From Clarkia xantiana subsp. parviflora (taxonomy: Eukaryota; Streptophyta; Magnoliopsida; Myrtales; Onagraceae), in contig JAPTYO010000004.1 of NCBI GenBank assembly GCA_036873135.1, positions 40,085,105 through 40,149,104 of the forward strand: a DNA stretch of 64,000 bases, given 5' to 3'. The translations under genes and the position numbers were made by a program. Every line of letters begins with the position of its first letter. The stretch's first letter is position 1. The notes below the pieces were generated by a model that was given only the letters and a program-made list of their open reading frames with translations, was not told the origin of the DNA and did not search any database. Positions 43,636 through 55,399 of the stretch are shown one piece after another.

Positions 43636-44709
43636 AATAATAATAATTAAAACTACCAAATCAAACCCTAAAATAGAGCACAGAACCCCAAATACATATG
43701 AGGAAGGCAAGGCAAAGGCGGGGCATGAAAAATGAAGATTTCAAAGAAGAAACCATCTTGACGTCTATTTCGATTATGGTTTCTTCAATTCTCCCTTCGC
43801 TTCCTTATCTTTACTTTTCACCATATTTCTTCCTTTTTGGCAATCGTCGTCGTTTTTTCTATGGACATGAAGGGAAATCTCATTCTAATCTGAAACAAGC
43901 TCAGCAGTTGGTTAAGATTAAGGAGATAAATCACATGAACTCATTCGTCAAATCAACTATGGGTCCAATACACTAATTGTTCTATTTAAGTACAAAAAGG
44001 ATAGAACATTCGAAAAATAGTATACTACTAATTAAGCTAGCTATGGGTTGGGCTTATCTCCGCTTCATGCATCTTGGGCCTCCATGGACTGGGCTTCATC
44101 TTCATTAGTATGATCCATATCATGGCCTCCTCCCTGAAGAACCTTGTACTCAAGGTAAAAATGAAGGAAATCAGGATTTGAAGTCGGTGGCAATTTCTCA
44201 GGTGGCATCTGCGGCCAAGCAACCCGATAACCCTTGATCGTGGTGATTAACACATTTGACATGGTACTAGTCTTGAGAGGGATGGTGTGTTGTAGGTTGC
44301 TGAAACACATCAAAATACTCCCTTAATTATGAGACAAGATTTCTCATTGAATGCAGGCTCTTCATCTCGAAGGTTGAGGTCGACTAAACAGAGGCTAATG
44401 AAAAGCTGCAAAGATGTATTGCAGCTACCCGAGTCCCTTGTTCCAAATGCTTAGTCATCTTATCTGAGTTCTTTAACTCTCTTCGAGTATCAATCTGAAC
44501 TTGTATCTTACACACCTCATTCCCATTAAAAAAATTCAGATATAGATTCTTGAAGTTCATAACAACATCATGCAACTTGGATAATCATTGACCCATTAGA
44601 ATCAAATCATAGTTGTCCAGTGACAACAATAACACATCATGAAAGTATATTCGACCATTAAGAGTCCATTGAAACCATTTGCAAGCAGATTCACAGAACA
44701 AGGCCAGCC
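43636..44709 (-). repeat. Tandem unit 2 of the deleted Gypsy element
   Basis: Closely similar to unit 1 along its length, with the same protease-pol deletion junction. The unit junction is GGCCAGCC|AATAATAAT, as at the start of unit 3. Confidence 0.8.
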
Positions 44710-44810
44710 AATAATAATATTAATTAAAACTACCAAATCAAACCCTAAATAATAGTGCAAAGAACCCCAAATACATATGAGGAAGGCAAGGCAAGGCGTA
44801 GCATGAAAAA

Positions 44811-46087
44811 GGGTTAAGAACACAATAGGGGCCTGAATGTTTGCCCATGTTGCCAAAAGGGGTCTGAATTGAAAAAAACGTATTATTAAGGGCCTGAATT
44901 TTGAGTTTTGTGTATAAGTGAGGTCTCCGTCCAAATTTTCTGTTAAAAGTAACGGAAAGTGGTCACATGCCAAGCATGTGACCAAAAATAATTTGAAAAC
45001 CCGAAAATGCCCTTTGACCAAAGTGGGTCTCTTATAGGTTTGACCTAAAATGACGAAAATACCCTTTAAGCCACCACAGCTCCGGCGACCACCACCACCC
45101 GACTCCGGCGACCACCACCGACCTCCGGCGACCACCACCGGCCTCCGGCGACCACCTCCGACCTCCGGCGACCACCGAAAAGCTCCGATCGGAGCCAAAA
45201 AAGCTCCGATCGGAGCTTTGGAGCTCCGGTCGGAGCCACAAAGCTCCGATCGGAGCTCTGTGGCTCCGATCGGGGCCACAGAGCTCCAGATCGGAGCTCT
45301 GTGGCTCCCGATCGGAGCCACAGGGCTCCAGATCGGAGCTCTGTGGCTCCGATCGGGGCCACAGAGCTCCAGATCGGAGCTCTGTGGCTCCCGATCGGAG
45401 CCACAGGGCTCCAGATCGGAGCTCTGTGGCTCCGATCGGGAGCCACAGAGCTCCGATCTGGAGCCCTGTGGCTCCCGATCGGAGCCACAGAGCTCCGATC
45501 TGGAGCCCTGTGGCTCCCGATCGGAGCCACAGAGCTCCGATCTGGAGTCCTGTGGCTCCCGATCGGAGCCACAGAGCTCCGATCTGGAGCCCTGTGGCTC
45601 CGATCGGGAGCCACAGAGCTCCGATCGGAGCTTTGTGGCTCCGACCGGAGCTCCAAAGCTCCGACCGGAGCTCCAAAGCTCCGATCGGAGCTTTTTTGGC
45701 TCCGATCGGAGCTTCGGAGCTCCAATCGGAGCTTTTTTGGCTCCGATCGGAGGCCGGTGGTGGTCGCCGGAGGCCGATGGCGGTCGCCGGAGCCGGGTGG
45801 TGGTCGCCGGGCGGTGGCCGGAGCGTGGTGGCCTTAATTGCATAATTAGTGTGTAGGGGTATTTTAGACATTTCACATTTTATTAATTAAATTGATAAAT
45901 TGTATAATAATTACAAAAGGGTATTTTTGTCTTTTCACGTGAATCTGTTAGATTTAACAGAAAATTTGGACGGAGACTTGAAAAAACACAAAACTCAAAA
46001 TTCAGGCCCTTAATAATACGTTTTTTCAATTCAGACCCCTTTTGGCAACATGGGCAAACATTCAGGCCCCTATTGTGTTCTTAACCC
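44811..46087. mobile_element. Mutator-like foldback element
   Basis: A 1277-bp element flanked by the perfect 9-bp duplication CATGAAAAA (44802-44810 and 46088-46096), the Mutator signature. Terminal inverted repeats of about 140 bp start GGGTTAAGAACACAATAGGG and are almost identical. The interior is a GC-rich array that is itself inverted about its centre, so nearly the whole element can fold back on itself. No transposase is seen. Long open frames on both strands are a by-product of the repeat. Confidence 0.93.
45060..45840. repeat. GC-rich palindromic array inside the foldback element
   Basis: Dozens of copies of GCTCCGATCGGAGC and variants such as GATCGGAGCCACAGAGCTCC alternate. The left half (starting CTCCGGCGACCACCACC) is complementary to the right half (ending GGTGGTGGTCGCCGG). 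Composition is very unlike the AT-rich surroundings. Confidence 0.95.
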
Positions 46088-46639
46088 CATGAAAAATGAA
46101 GATTTCAGAGAAGACACCATCCTGACGTCTATTTCGATTATGGCTTCTGCAATTCTCCCTTCGCTTCCTTATTCTTTACTTTTTCACCATATTTCTTCCG
46201 TTTTGGCAATCACCGTCGTTTTATCTCTGGATGTGAAGGGGAAAATCTCATTCTAGTCTGATACAAGCTCAGAAGTTGGTTAAGATTAATGAGATAAATC
46301 ACGTGAACTCATTCATCAAATCAAGTATGGGTCCAATACACTAATTGTTCTATTTAAGTACTGAAAATATAGAACATTCTAGAAATAGTATACTACTAAT
46401 TAAGCAAGCTATTGGGTTGGGCTTCTCTCCACTTCATGCATCCCGAACCTCATTGGACTGGGCTTCGTCTTCATTAGTATGATCCATATCATGGCCTCCT
46501 CCCCGAAGAACCTTGTACAAGGTAAAAATGAAGGAAATAAGAGTTTTAAGTCTGTGGCTATTTCTTAGGTGGCATCTGCGGCCAAGCAACCCTATTACCC
46601 TTGATCGTGGCGATGAACATATTTGACATACCGGTCTTA

Positions 46640-47203
46640 AGAGGGATGGTGTGTTGTAGGTTGCTGAAACACATCAAAATACTCCCTTATGAGATAAGAT
46701 ATCTCATTGAATGGTGGCTCTCCATCTCGAATGTTGAGGTTGACTGAAGCAGAGGCTAATATAAAGCTGCATAGAAGTATTGCAGCTACCCGTGTCCCTT
46801 GTTCCAAAAGCTTAGTCATCTTATCTGAGTTCGTTAACTCTCTTCGAGCATCAAGGTGACCTTGTATCTTACACAACTCATTCCAATAAAAAAAAAAAAT
46901 CAGATATAGATTCTTGAAGTTCATAACAATATCATGAAACTTGGATAACCATTGACCCATAAGAATCAAATCATAGTTGTCCAATGACAGCAATAACACA
47001 TCAGCAGAGTATATTCGACCATTAAGAGTCCATTGAAATCCTTTGCAAGCAGATTCATAGAGCATCTCATGACCATTGGCAACAGTGAATTTAAAGCAAG
47101 GCAAATGAACACAAGTGTAACCCAAGAGTATAGCCAAATATGAATCCAGCAAATTATGTGTGCTTCCTGAATCTATGATGATGTGTATGATTTTATTACC
47201 CAA
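46640..47203 (-). pseudogene. Deleted Gypsy element, aspartic protease
   Basis: A frame of about 188 codons with the retropepsin site IIDSGSTHNLLD near its start, followed by the usual NGHEM... and LILMGQWLSK blocks. It ends in IREYFDVFQQPTTHHPS, the linker before RT in intact relatives. RT does not follow; the sequence jumps to the pol C-terminus. Confidence 0.85.
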
Positions 47204-47289
47204 AAATTCAGCTACCTTGATCGTCGTACCACCCCAAGACCCGTGATAGCATGGATGGAGATTTGGGGTTTGTCCTCAGTTTAAAGTTG

Positions 47290-48525
47290 CCTTAGATGAA
47301 CCAATTCTGCTGTGCCAGCATCCAGTTTTGTTATGTTAACAATTGTGTTAACATTCTGCTCGAAATAGTCAACATCAATTCCTATCATGTAGAGGTGGTG
47401 GTGTTTCTTGAAGTGATTTTATGGTGTTTCTGGTGTGCCAGCATTCAATTTTTTTGTGTTAACATTCAACGTAGGAGTGTCAACATCAACCTTCATGATG
47501 GTTTTTCTTGCATCTATGTCCTGGGACGAATTTCTCATCTCATCCAAAATATAAACCCTTGATTCGTTTATCCTCGATATCTTTATTGGTGAAGACTCTA
47601 CTATTCCTCGATTCAGCACTCCTCCATACTGGTAGTGGTGGTGGTGGATGAGGTTTTACGGGTAAAGGGACCGCCGGAGGACTGAGAGGAGGATGATCAC
47701 GAAGCTGCAACGTCGATTCATGCAATTTCACTAAGGCGTATGCATCGTATAAGGTTTTTGGTTGAATCATCCGCACGATCCTTGAAAAGATGGATGCAAG
47801 CCCCAGGTGAAGTTGTTCATGGCTAGTTTCTCTGATATCGGGTCCGATAACTGTACTCGAAGAAGCACATATTCGAATTGCTTGAAGTAATCCATGACAG
47901 TTCCTGATTTATTCACATTCTTCAAGTCAAGCAAGGGATCATCAAAGTTACTCACACAAAAACGGGATTTGATAGCAATAGTTCAGCTTTCCCAAGTCAG
48001 AGCCTCACGTTGGAGCTTCTTCATCCTCGTGAAGGACTGATGCCAAAGTAGTGCGTCGCTCTCCAAATGAATAGCTTCCATACCGATCCTACTTTACACC
48101 GGAATCGAATCGATCGTGAACTAATGACCGCATCAGAATAACCATCATTAGACGTCGTCTCCATAGAACATTGGAACTCCACCTTCTCTAGGCAGATTGA
48201 TCAGTTATGCTGTGTTGGATTGGTCGTGATGGTGGGCGTCGGAGTGCCTTCAATGGAGCTGGTAGGAACGAATCATCACCGAGTCCAGTAATCTACATGT
48301 TTTAGGATGCCATCCATCGTCATCTTCATACTTTCCATGACAATTTTCATTTCGCTATAATAGATGTCAGTCGACTATGGCCGTAACATGGGCAGCCACC
48401 ACCTTCTGGATTTCATCAATGTTACGTTCATTTTGTTGCAGACGTGTTTCTGTAATTGTTAGAAGGTGGAAGAGAAAAGGAATGAAGAAGAAGGTTGCAT
48501 AAGAAAAATAAGAGGTGGTGGAGTA
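47290..48525 (-). pseudogene. Deleted Gypsy element, gag
   Basis: Gag pieces in several frames: a capsid region near 47767-47955 (TVMDYFKQFEYVLLRVQLSD) and a proline-rich linker near 47600-47720. A decayed zinc knuckle near 47510-47560 has its first cysteine changed (KGLYF) and the second replaced by a stop. The knuckle could no longer bind RNA. The N-terminal part reaches the primer site. Confidence 0.8.
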
Positions 48526-48538
48526 GCTCTGATACCAA

Positions 48539-48633
48539 TGATACAAGCTCAGAAGTTGGTTAAGATTATAGAAGAATGAGAATTGTATTATTATATATAT
48601 ATACAAGAATATATCTATAACCAATACTAAATC
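48539..48633 (-). repeat. Older LTR, left part (split by TAT-4)
   Basis: Starts TGATACAAG next to a tRNA-Met primer site. It continues at 60405-60514 after the TAT-4 insertion. The AT-rich stretch with CTATAAC...AATACT matches the LTR at 61104-61225. Confidence 0.6.
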
Positions 48634-49493
48634 TGTTTGCACACGAGTCTCCTTTGTGGGCTTCTTCTCGAGCTCTTCCTTCTTGGGCTTCTTCCTCTTG
48701 AGTTCCTTCTTCTTGAGCTTTCTCCTTCCCGAATCTCTACTTCGTGGGCTTCTTCTTCCCGTTTCCTCGCTTCCTCTCCTTGGTTACATGCAAATGGGCA
48801 ACGGGGGGGTCCCGGTAAGCCCACTCTGATGCTTAAGTAAGTATAAACTTTAGAGAGAGGTAATGAGCTTAGAGAGAGAGTGATGGATTACCTTCAAATG
48901 AGGAGAGGAGGTTTCTATTTATAGAGTTCCTATTGGTCCGCCGTGGTTCCAGTGATTTTGTGGTCCGATTATGGCAGTTTTGTAATATAAGTTGGCGTTG
49001 ACCGTAAATAAGGTGCGTTTGACCTCGGTTTGACCGTAGATAAGCTTGATATGGCTAAGTGTTGATAAATGACCTCCACGGGCGAGCCCCAGAAAAAATA
49101 TCATCCGGGAGTAGGGGCCCGGGCGAATGGAACTCGCCCGGACGGAGGGGGATACCCGGATGGGTATCCCCGGAGCCTTGCTCGGGTACCCGAGTGAGAG
49201 AGCCTCACTCGGGTACTCGAGGGGCAGCTCTTGCTCGGGTACTCGAGGGGAAGCTCTCGCTCGGGTTACCCGAGCGAGGTTCTCTTGATCGGTAACCCGA
49301 TCAAGGATGCATTTCTCGGGTTACCTCCAAGTGACGGAAGTATCCCGAGGGCTTCCGAGTGGATTTCGCCACTTGGGTGTTTATGGGGCCTATGCTATGG
49401 GCCTCGGGTTTCCATTTTCTAAGCTTCGAATTATAATCGATCATGACCTATTTACCGGGTCCAATTCATAATAGCTTGAGCATATATACAACA
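48634..49493 (-). repeat. TAT-4 3' LTR
   Basis: 860 bp, TGTTTGCACACGAG...CATATATACAACA on the plus strand. A TATA box (minus CTATAAATAG) is near 48913-48925. It is about 80 bp longer than its partner because of extra copies of a CTCGGGTAC-type palindromic repeat near 49190-49290. Confidence 0.92.
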
Positions 49494-50946
49494 TTAGCCC
49501 CTGAGTCAAGGAAGGGTTCAACCTTTTCTTCACTCTATTTTTTTGCGGAATATTGCCCAACCCAAGCGGGTTGTAAGGCATACCTTTGTGACGATCCCAG
49601 CCTTTATCGAGTGCTCGAGACGCGCCGTGATTCTTCTTGCCCCTTGTTTACAGAAGATTAATACAGACATGGAAAAATGCTTTTATTAGTTTAAGAAAAT
49701 TTACGTTATATGGCAATATTATATGAGGGTAAAAATTACGAGCCTTGGTCTCGTTTTACTTAGCCCTTGGACGGTGTCCTTTTTGTTCGTGTCTCCTTTT
49801 AATTGGAGTTTTTTTAGAGAAAATCCCTAGCATACCCCTTTATAAGGCATGCTTTTGAGCTCCCCTTCATTATTTCCCACACCTTCATCTTTCTAGAGCA
49901 CCCCTCATCCTTCATCTTTTCTAGAGCATTTTCTCCTCCTCCTAACCTAGGATTTCTCCTCCACCTCCTTCTTCAATTTTGCCACCCAATCAACCCACTT
50001 AAGTCACCACACCTCTCACGGAGCTATCTTAGGTTTGATTTGGAGTGGAATTTGTGCTTGCATTGGTGGTTCGAGCACTAGACCGGCCGACAATGAGGAG
50101 GGCGGTGATTCCGACGATCGGCTCGGCGGCGGGCGACGCAATGACTTCAGGCTGAGCTGGGCACGGAGGTGACGGAACCGGCGCCGGCGTCAGGCGGCAG
50201 TGACAGGGCTCCGATGCGCGGTGGCCTTATTCTACAGCAGGATTTCCTTCGCCGGGGGGGGGGGGGGGGGTGGTTAGACCGATTTGACTCGGTCCGGTGT
50301 TCCGACTCGGTTCGGCGATTTTGGCCCAATTTCTGCAAGGTTTGATCTTTTGGCTCCCTTGTTTGTGTGTTCTACATTGATTGCTGCTATAAATGCTAGG
50401 ACCTTGCCAGAGATATTTGGTTGCTTCATTGTGCATTGTTGGTTGGAAGTGGAGGATTGTCTTTGTTGTTGAGGTTAGAGTACTTTTGAGGTGAGTATTT
50501 GATATGGGTGTTGTCCCCTTAGTAATTTGGTAGTTGTTTTTTGGGTGCCTAGATGCCCTAGATGCTTTGCTTAGGTCACCCCTTGCTTGTGTAGTTGATA
50601 TATACCCTTCTTGTGGATGTTAGGTTCTTCCTTTCACTACCTTAGATCGTGTTAATGTGATTTTGCTTGTCTCCCCCATTAGGGGTGTTTGCCATGGTTG
50701 TTTGTCCATCATAGTCCTCCCTTTGGCAAGTAGTATCGTCCATGCATGTGTCTTTTGCCCCCGTAGTAAGCATTTGATCTTTGTGCACTTTAGGACGTAC
50801 CCTTGGGTAGGTCGGTCTTGATGTATTTGTATGATACCTCGAGGTGAGATTGGTTATTTCTGACGTCCCGTCATTCTTTCTTTCTATTGTGAAGCGTGTT
50901 TTTGAAGCTACTCCCGGAATAGAGGGCGTCGCATCATTTCCCTCAT
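49494..50946 (+). promoter_or_regulatory. TAT-4 polypurine tract, antisense-gene promoter and leader
   Basis: Minus-strand TTGACTCAGGGGCTAA next to the LTR is the polypurine tract. A TATA-like TTTATAAGG at about 49839-49847 precedes a CT-rich leader. A 17-base G-run is at 50254-50270. The stretch near 50480-50940 resembles the TAT-3 antisense leader in inverse orientation. No separate gene is seen. Confidence 0.5.
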
Positions 50947-53554
50947 AATGAGTAAGCCTCCTTCCTCTAAGGCTCCACATGGTGGTCTTGCTTCCAAGGC
51001 TCCCATAATCCGCTACCCCCATGAGGAGTTCTTCATGGGAAAGCGGTTTTCGTATCCTGACTTGAGCCCCGATTATGTTCCTGAGATGTATGACTCTGAT
51101 TCGGAGTCGGATGTCGAGCTGAGGTAAATCCTTGAGGATGAGCTGGCTTTTTTACGTGACCCGGTGTTCTTATTTGAGGTCTATTGTGAGAATTTGTTGA
51201 GGAGGAAATGATTTCTCTCCCATGTGTAGATGGCGGGACTGGTCAGTTTGGACAGGCCGGCTTATCCCTTTGCCATGCCGTATCGCTATACTGGCAGCTC
51301 CGTTAACCCGCCTCTGGACGGGATGGTGGTGGTGTATATTCACCAGATTAAGGTAGGGCTGCGCTTCCCTCATAGTGCAGAGCTCTGAGAGCTTTGTGAG
51401 TATTATCGAATTTCCCCTCTTGATCTTGCCCCATCTGCTATCTGCGCTTGGGTCGGATTTAGGGTGCTGTGTCACCGCCAATTCTGGGCTACTCCCTTTG
51501 TCTTTTTCGATGCTTCTATCGCATCCAGCACGGTGGTGAGTCAGGGTTCTATTCTCTAGTGATTCGGTACCCCTTGTTGGCTAACAGGGGGTTTTCGGGG
51601 TTGAGCGACACTAAGTGGAATAACAAGCATCGCTTCATCCTTGCCTTCAAAAATGGTAGTGGCCACTAGGAGAAACACTACTTCTTCGTTGAGGATCAGG
51701 GTGTTTCTTGGTCCTTGGACTCCCCCTACTGACGGATGCGCGCCCCACATTTTTCGAACTTTCCACGTCCGATAGACAAGCCCTGAAGCTGATATACATT
51801 GGGAATACGACAGTTTTCTTCGAGTCCATGCACCACATCTAGGAGGAGGAGCTATGTGCTACGGGGATCCGACTGACGCCCCCAGTCTTACCTTTGGTAT
51901 GCAAGCCTTTGAGTTTTTTATACTTGTGATTTTATTGCTTTGCCTTGTAGGTTTGTTTCAATATCGGCCTTCCCTGTTTCAGGAGAACGATGGTGTTGGT
52001 GAAGACGTCCCTTCGGAGATTGAAGCTTCGGTTGTTTCTCCTCTTCCTTTACCCGTGGTTGAACCTCCCGCTACTATTTCACAGTCCTCTGGGGCTGTGA
52101 GACTTTCCTTCGGTAGAGTATTTGCGGTGCTTTCTTTTGTTTCTATGCTTACTTTGCTTATGTTGTACTCACATGTGTTTGTTGATTTTTAGGGAGGTCC
52201 TTCTGTCTCTGCCGCGCAAATCTTGGCTAAGATCAAGTTGAAGAGGTCTAGCTTGGAGGTGGAAGCCTCTAAATCTAAGGCTCAGAAGATAACCTCATTC
52301 CTCTCTCCCTCCAGGTCCTTCTCTTGCCATAAAGAGAGAGAGAGGTTGATGTTGAGGACGTAGCTGATGATTCTCCTATTGCACCGGAGAATAAGGAGGT
52401 TTCGAATGATGCCGGCGAGTCTTTGTCTCCTCGCCCCATCCCCCCCCCCCCAAGGATTGCATCCTCCAATGATAGAGCTCCAGTGCCAGGTATATGATGG
52501 TGTTCCCTTCTTGTATATGTGTATTTCTCATGCCTTTATCGTGTCTTACATTTTTTTTCCAGGCAAGATCAAGTTGCCTTTGATATTTCCCGAGGATCTT
52601 GTCCGCCCTATCGTTGGTGATGTTAGGGGTACTGCTTGGATGCCTTTTCAGACTGCCGAGCGTCACGCCTATGACTTGTTGGCCTCTCTTTCTATACCGG
52701 AGGTGGCTATTCTTATGATGAACTCTATCATTCCCTTGACAGATCGCTCTCTTCCTCCATCCAGTCTTGAGGAGGCCCATCACTTTGTGAAGGGTGCCTT
52801 GTCTCAGTTTGCTCCCGTGAGTGTTTATATTGTCTCTTGCCTTGTTTTATGAGCTTTTTTTATCCTGACTTTTTTTTTCTTTTGGCAGGGTATATCTTTC
52901 GTAGTTAACCTTGGTTCTCACTTGGTAAACGTTACTCGGGAGAGGGATATGTTCCAGAAGATGTTGGGGACACTTGAGTCTACTCTCAAGAACACCGAAG
53001 AGTTGTTGTGCGACGAGGTTGAGGAGCTCAGGTTGTTGGAGGTTACTCTGGCCAGTCGTCTGACTCTTGTTCAGAAGGAGCTTAATGATGTTCTTGCCCG
53101 CAAGGCGGAAGATGATTTGGTGGCTGCTTTGAGGATGAAGAATGCTGTCCGGGATACTCGTCAATAGGGTAGATTATCTGGTTTGGAGGAGGGCGAGGCT
53201 ACTGGGGTCGAGAAGGGCAAGGTTATCGGAGTCCGGGATTTCCTAGCCTCCAAGGAGTTTTCTGTCCATGCTGAGAAGCATTGTCAGGGGAATATGAACA
53301 CTTTCAGTGTGAATATGGTTTAGAAAATTTATTCTCTATGTCTCAACTTCCCGTTTTCCAAGCTTGGAAAGTATGCTATGTTTGCTTTGGATTGTGTTGA
53401 TCGCATTACTAAGCGCTCGGAGCGAGCGATGGCTACCGCCGGGCGGGTTGTTGCCGACCGTTCTTCAAAGACCAAGGTTGTGGCTTCTTCTCGTGGTGTT
53501 AAGGGTTCCACTCCTTCACAAGTTCCTGCCAAAGAGGATAATCCCCCCTTGTGA
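50947..53554 (+). pseudogene. TAT-4 antisense gene, five exons (with stops)
   Basis: The most complete antisense gene of the window. From splice borders the exons are 50947-51896, 51951-52112, 52193-52489, 52563-52816 and 52889-53554, each with GT-AG introns. Exon 1 starts MSKPPSSKAPHGG and contains the GLRFPHSAEL-ELCEYYRIS signature, with in-frame stops. Exon 3 is rich in S, K and P. Exon 4 has GTAWMPFQTAERHAYDLLAS. Exon 5 is a coiled coil (LESTLKNTEELLCDEVEELR) with stops at about 53165 and 53321 and an end at TGA 53552-53554. A GAGA slip in exon 3 also shifts the frame. The gene runs opposite to its element. Function unknown. Confidence 0.72.
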
Positions 53555-53599
53555 AAGGTGGTTCAGATGATGCCCTCTGTTGATGTCTTTAGGGTTAAA

Positions 53600-54189
53600 G
53601 GTACTTTTCACACCACATGTTTGACCGAATGTGGCTTTTAGTACTTGATGTTTGGTTTTGTATACTTTTGCTACCAAACGTTTAACAAAATGAGGCTTTT
53701 TGTACATCTGTTAGTTGGCCGTTAGTTTTGGCCGTCAAATGACATGTGCAAGTCATGTGACCGACCCTAAATTTTGATTTTATTCAATTTAGTCCCTCAA
53801 ATATATTCCTAACTTTTATTTTGTTTAATTTAGTCCTAAAACTTCAAAATCGAACCCAATTAAACCAATCAAACCCAATTGACTTAGACCCAATTAGGTC
53901 CAATTGACCCAATTGGGGTTAGGTCAATTGTGATGTCGATTTGAGGCTTCATGACTAAATTAAACAAAATAAAAGTTAAGAATATATTTTAAGGACTAGA
54001 TTGAACAAAATCAAAAGTTTAGGGTCGGTCACGTGGCTTCCACATGTCATTTAACGGCCAAAACTAACGGTCAACTAACAGATGTACCAAAAGCCATATT
54101 TTTTCAAACCTTTGGTACCAAAAGTATAGAAAACCAAACATCCAGTACTAAAAGTCACATTCGGTTAAACATGTGGTGTGAAAAGTACA
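53600..54189. mobile_element. MITE with long inverted repeats
   Basis: Terminal inverted repeats of about 190 bp beginning GTACTTTTCACACCACATG enclose a short centre with repeated 'CAATTGACC/CCCAATT'-type sequence. The target-site duplication is unclear (TTAAA or shorter). It lies just after the antisense-gene stop. Confidence 0.75.
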
Positions 54190-54474
54190 TTAAACCCATG
54201 TCTTTATCATTGTTTATCTGTGTTTTTCTCATGCTTGCTTTGGAGATATCCTTGTTTAGAAATGAGCTATTCTCTTTATGATTAGATACTCGGGTTTGCC
54301 TTTCCTTTTTTGTCGTACTCTTCTCTTTGAAGTTTTTGTATGTGTGGACGGCTTTTTGTGTTTTTAGTACACTCTCTGTTGTCACTATGACGCTTGCTAG
54401 GATGACCTATATTTTCAGGATTTATGTTCCTTTTATTGGAGGTTGGGTTGCTTTGATTTGAAAGGCTTACGTCC
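54190..54474. other. Spacer
   Basis: No gene recognised. Confidence 0.4.
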
Positions 54475-55275
54475 CTTGCTTTTTGCTGATAGGGTGGCCC
54501 TGTGATTCTTATGTCCCTTTATCGGATGTGAGAGTTGTTCTTATGGATCTTTCCCTTTTTCGGCTAGAAGGGTTGTTCTTTTGGATCTTCCTATTTCCAT
54601 ATGTAAGGGTTTTCCTTATTGTCTTCACCTTTCATATTTGAGAGTTGTCATTATGGATCTTCCTCTTTTCGGTTGGAAGGGTTGTCTTTTTGGATCTTTC
54701 TCTTTCCATATTTAAGGGTTGTACTTATGGATCTTCCCCTTTCATATTTGAGAGTTGTCCTTATGGATCTTTCACTTTTCGGTGGGAAGGGTTGTCCTTT
54801 TGGATCTTCCTCTTTCCATATGTAAAGTTTGTCCTTATAGATCTTCCCCTTTCATATTTGAGAGTTGTCCTTATGTTTCTTTTCTCATTTTCGGTTGGAA
54901 GGGTTGTCCTTTTGGATCTCCCTCTTTCCATATGTAAGGGTTGTCCTTATGGATCTTCCCCTTTCATATTTGAAATTTGTCCTTATGGATCTTCCCCTCT
55001 TTGGTTGGAAGGGTTTTCCTTATGGATCTTCCTCTTTCCATGTGTAAGGGTTGTTCTTATGGATCTTCCCCTTTAATATTTGAGAGTTATCCTTATGGAT
55101 CTTCCCCTTTTTGGTTGGAAGGGTTGGCCTTTTGGATCTTTCTCTTTCCATATCTAAGTGTTGTCCTTATGGATCTTCCCCTTTCATATCTGAGAGTTGT
55201 CCTTTTGGATCTTCCCCTTTTCGGTAGGAAGGGTTGTCCGTATGGATCTTCCCCTTTTCGTTTGTAGTTGACACC
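54475..55275. repeat. Minisatellite of TAT-4 (about 110-bp units)
   Basis: Alternating blocks GTTGTCCTTATGGATCTTCC, TTTCATATTTGAGAG and TCGGTTGGAAGGG form a higher-order unit of about 110 bp with about seven copies. Open frames through it are repeat artefacts. The position corresponds to the arrays in TAT-1 and TAT-2. Confidence 0.9.
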
Positions 55276-55399
55276 TTCTCTTTTATGAGCGATGGTGTTT
55301 CCCCTCTTTCCTTGTGTGTCCTGAAAAGTATTCTGATTCATTTAGTCATACTGCCAGATCTTACAAAAGGAAATTTTAAATGGAGTACGTAGATCTCCT

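Larger units (their letters stand above)
44710..48538 (-). mobile_element. Tandem unit 3 and gag-protease of a deleted Ty3/Gypsy element
   Basis: Unit 3 repeats units 1-2 but continues into the complete 5' part of the element. Protease and gag extend to the primer-binding site at 48526-48537 (minus TGGTATCAGAGC). RT, RNase H and most of integrase are missing. The retained C-terminus (WPQMPPEK) resembles the integrase tail of chromovirus-type Gypsy elements. The Mutator-like foldback element at 44811-46087 is inserted near the unit's start. LTR borders could not be resolved; about 30 bases at 46259 and 48539 match. Confidence 0.7.

Noticed and set aside
45032..45876. Several overlapping open frames of 150-424 codons on both strands
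   Set aside because: They all read through the GATCGGAGC palindromic array. Open frames in all directions come from the repeat's composition, and no domain is present.
54619..55267. Overlapping plus-strand frames with repeated GRVV and LDLPLS motifs
   Set aside because: Products of the TAT-4 minisatellite, with no start context or homology.
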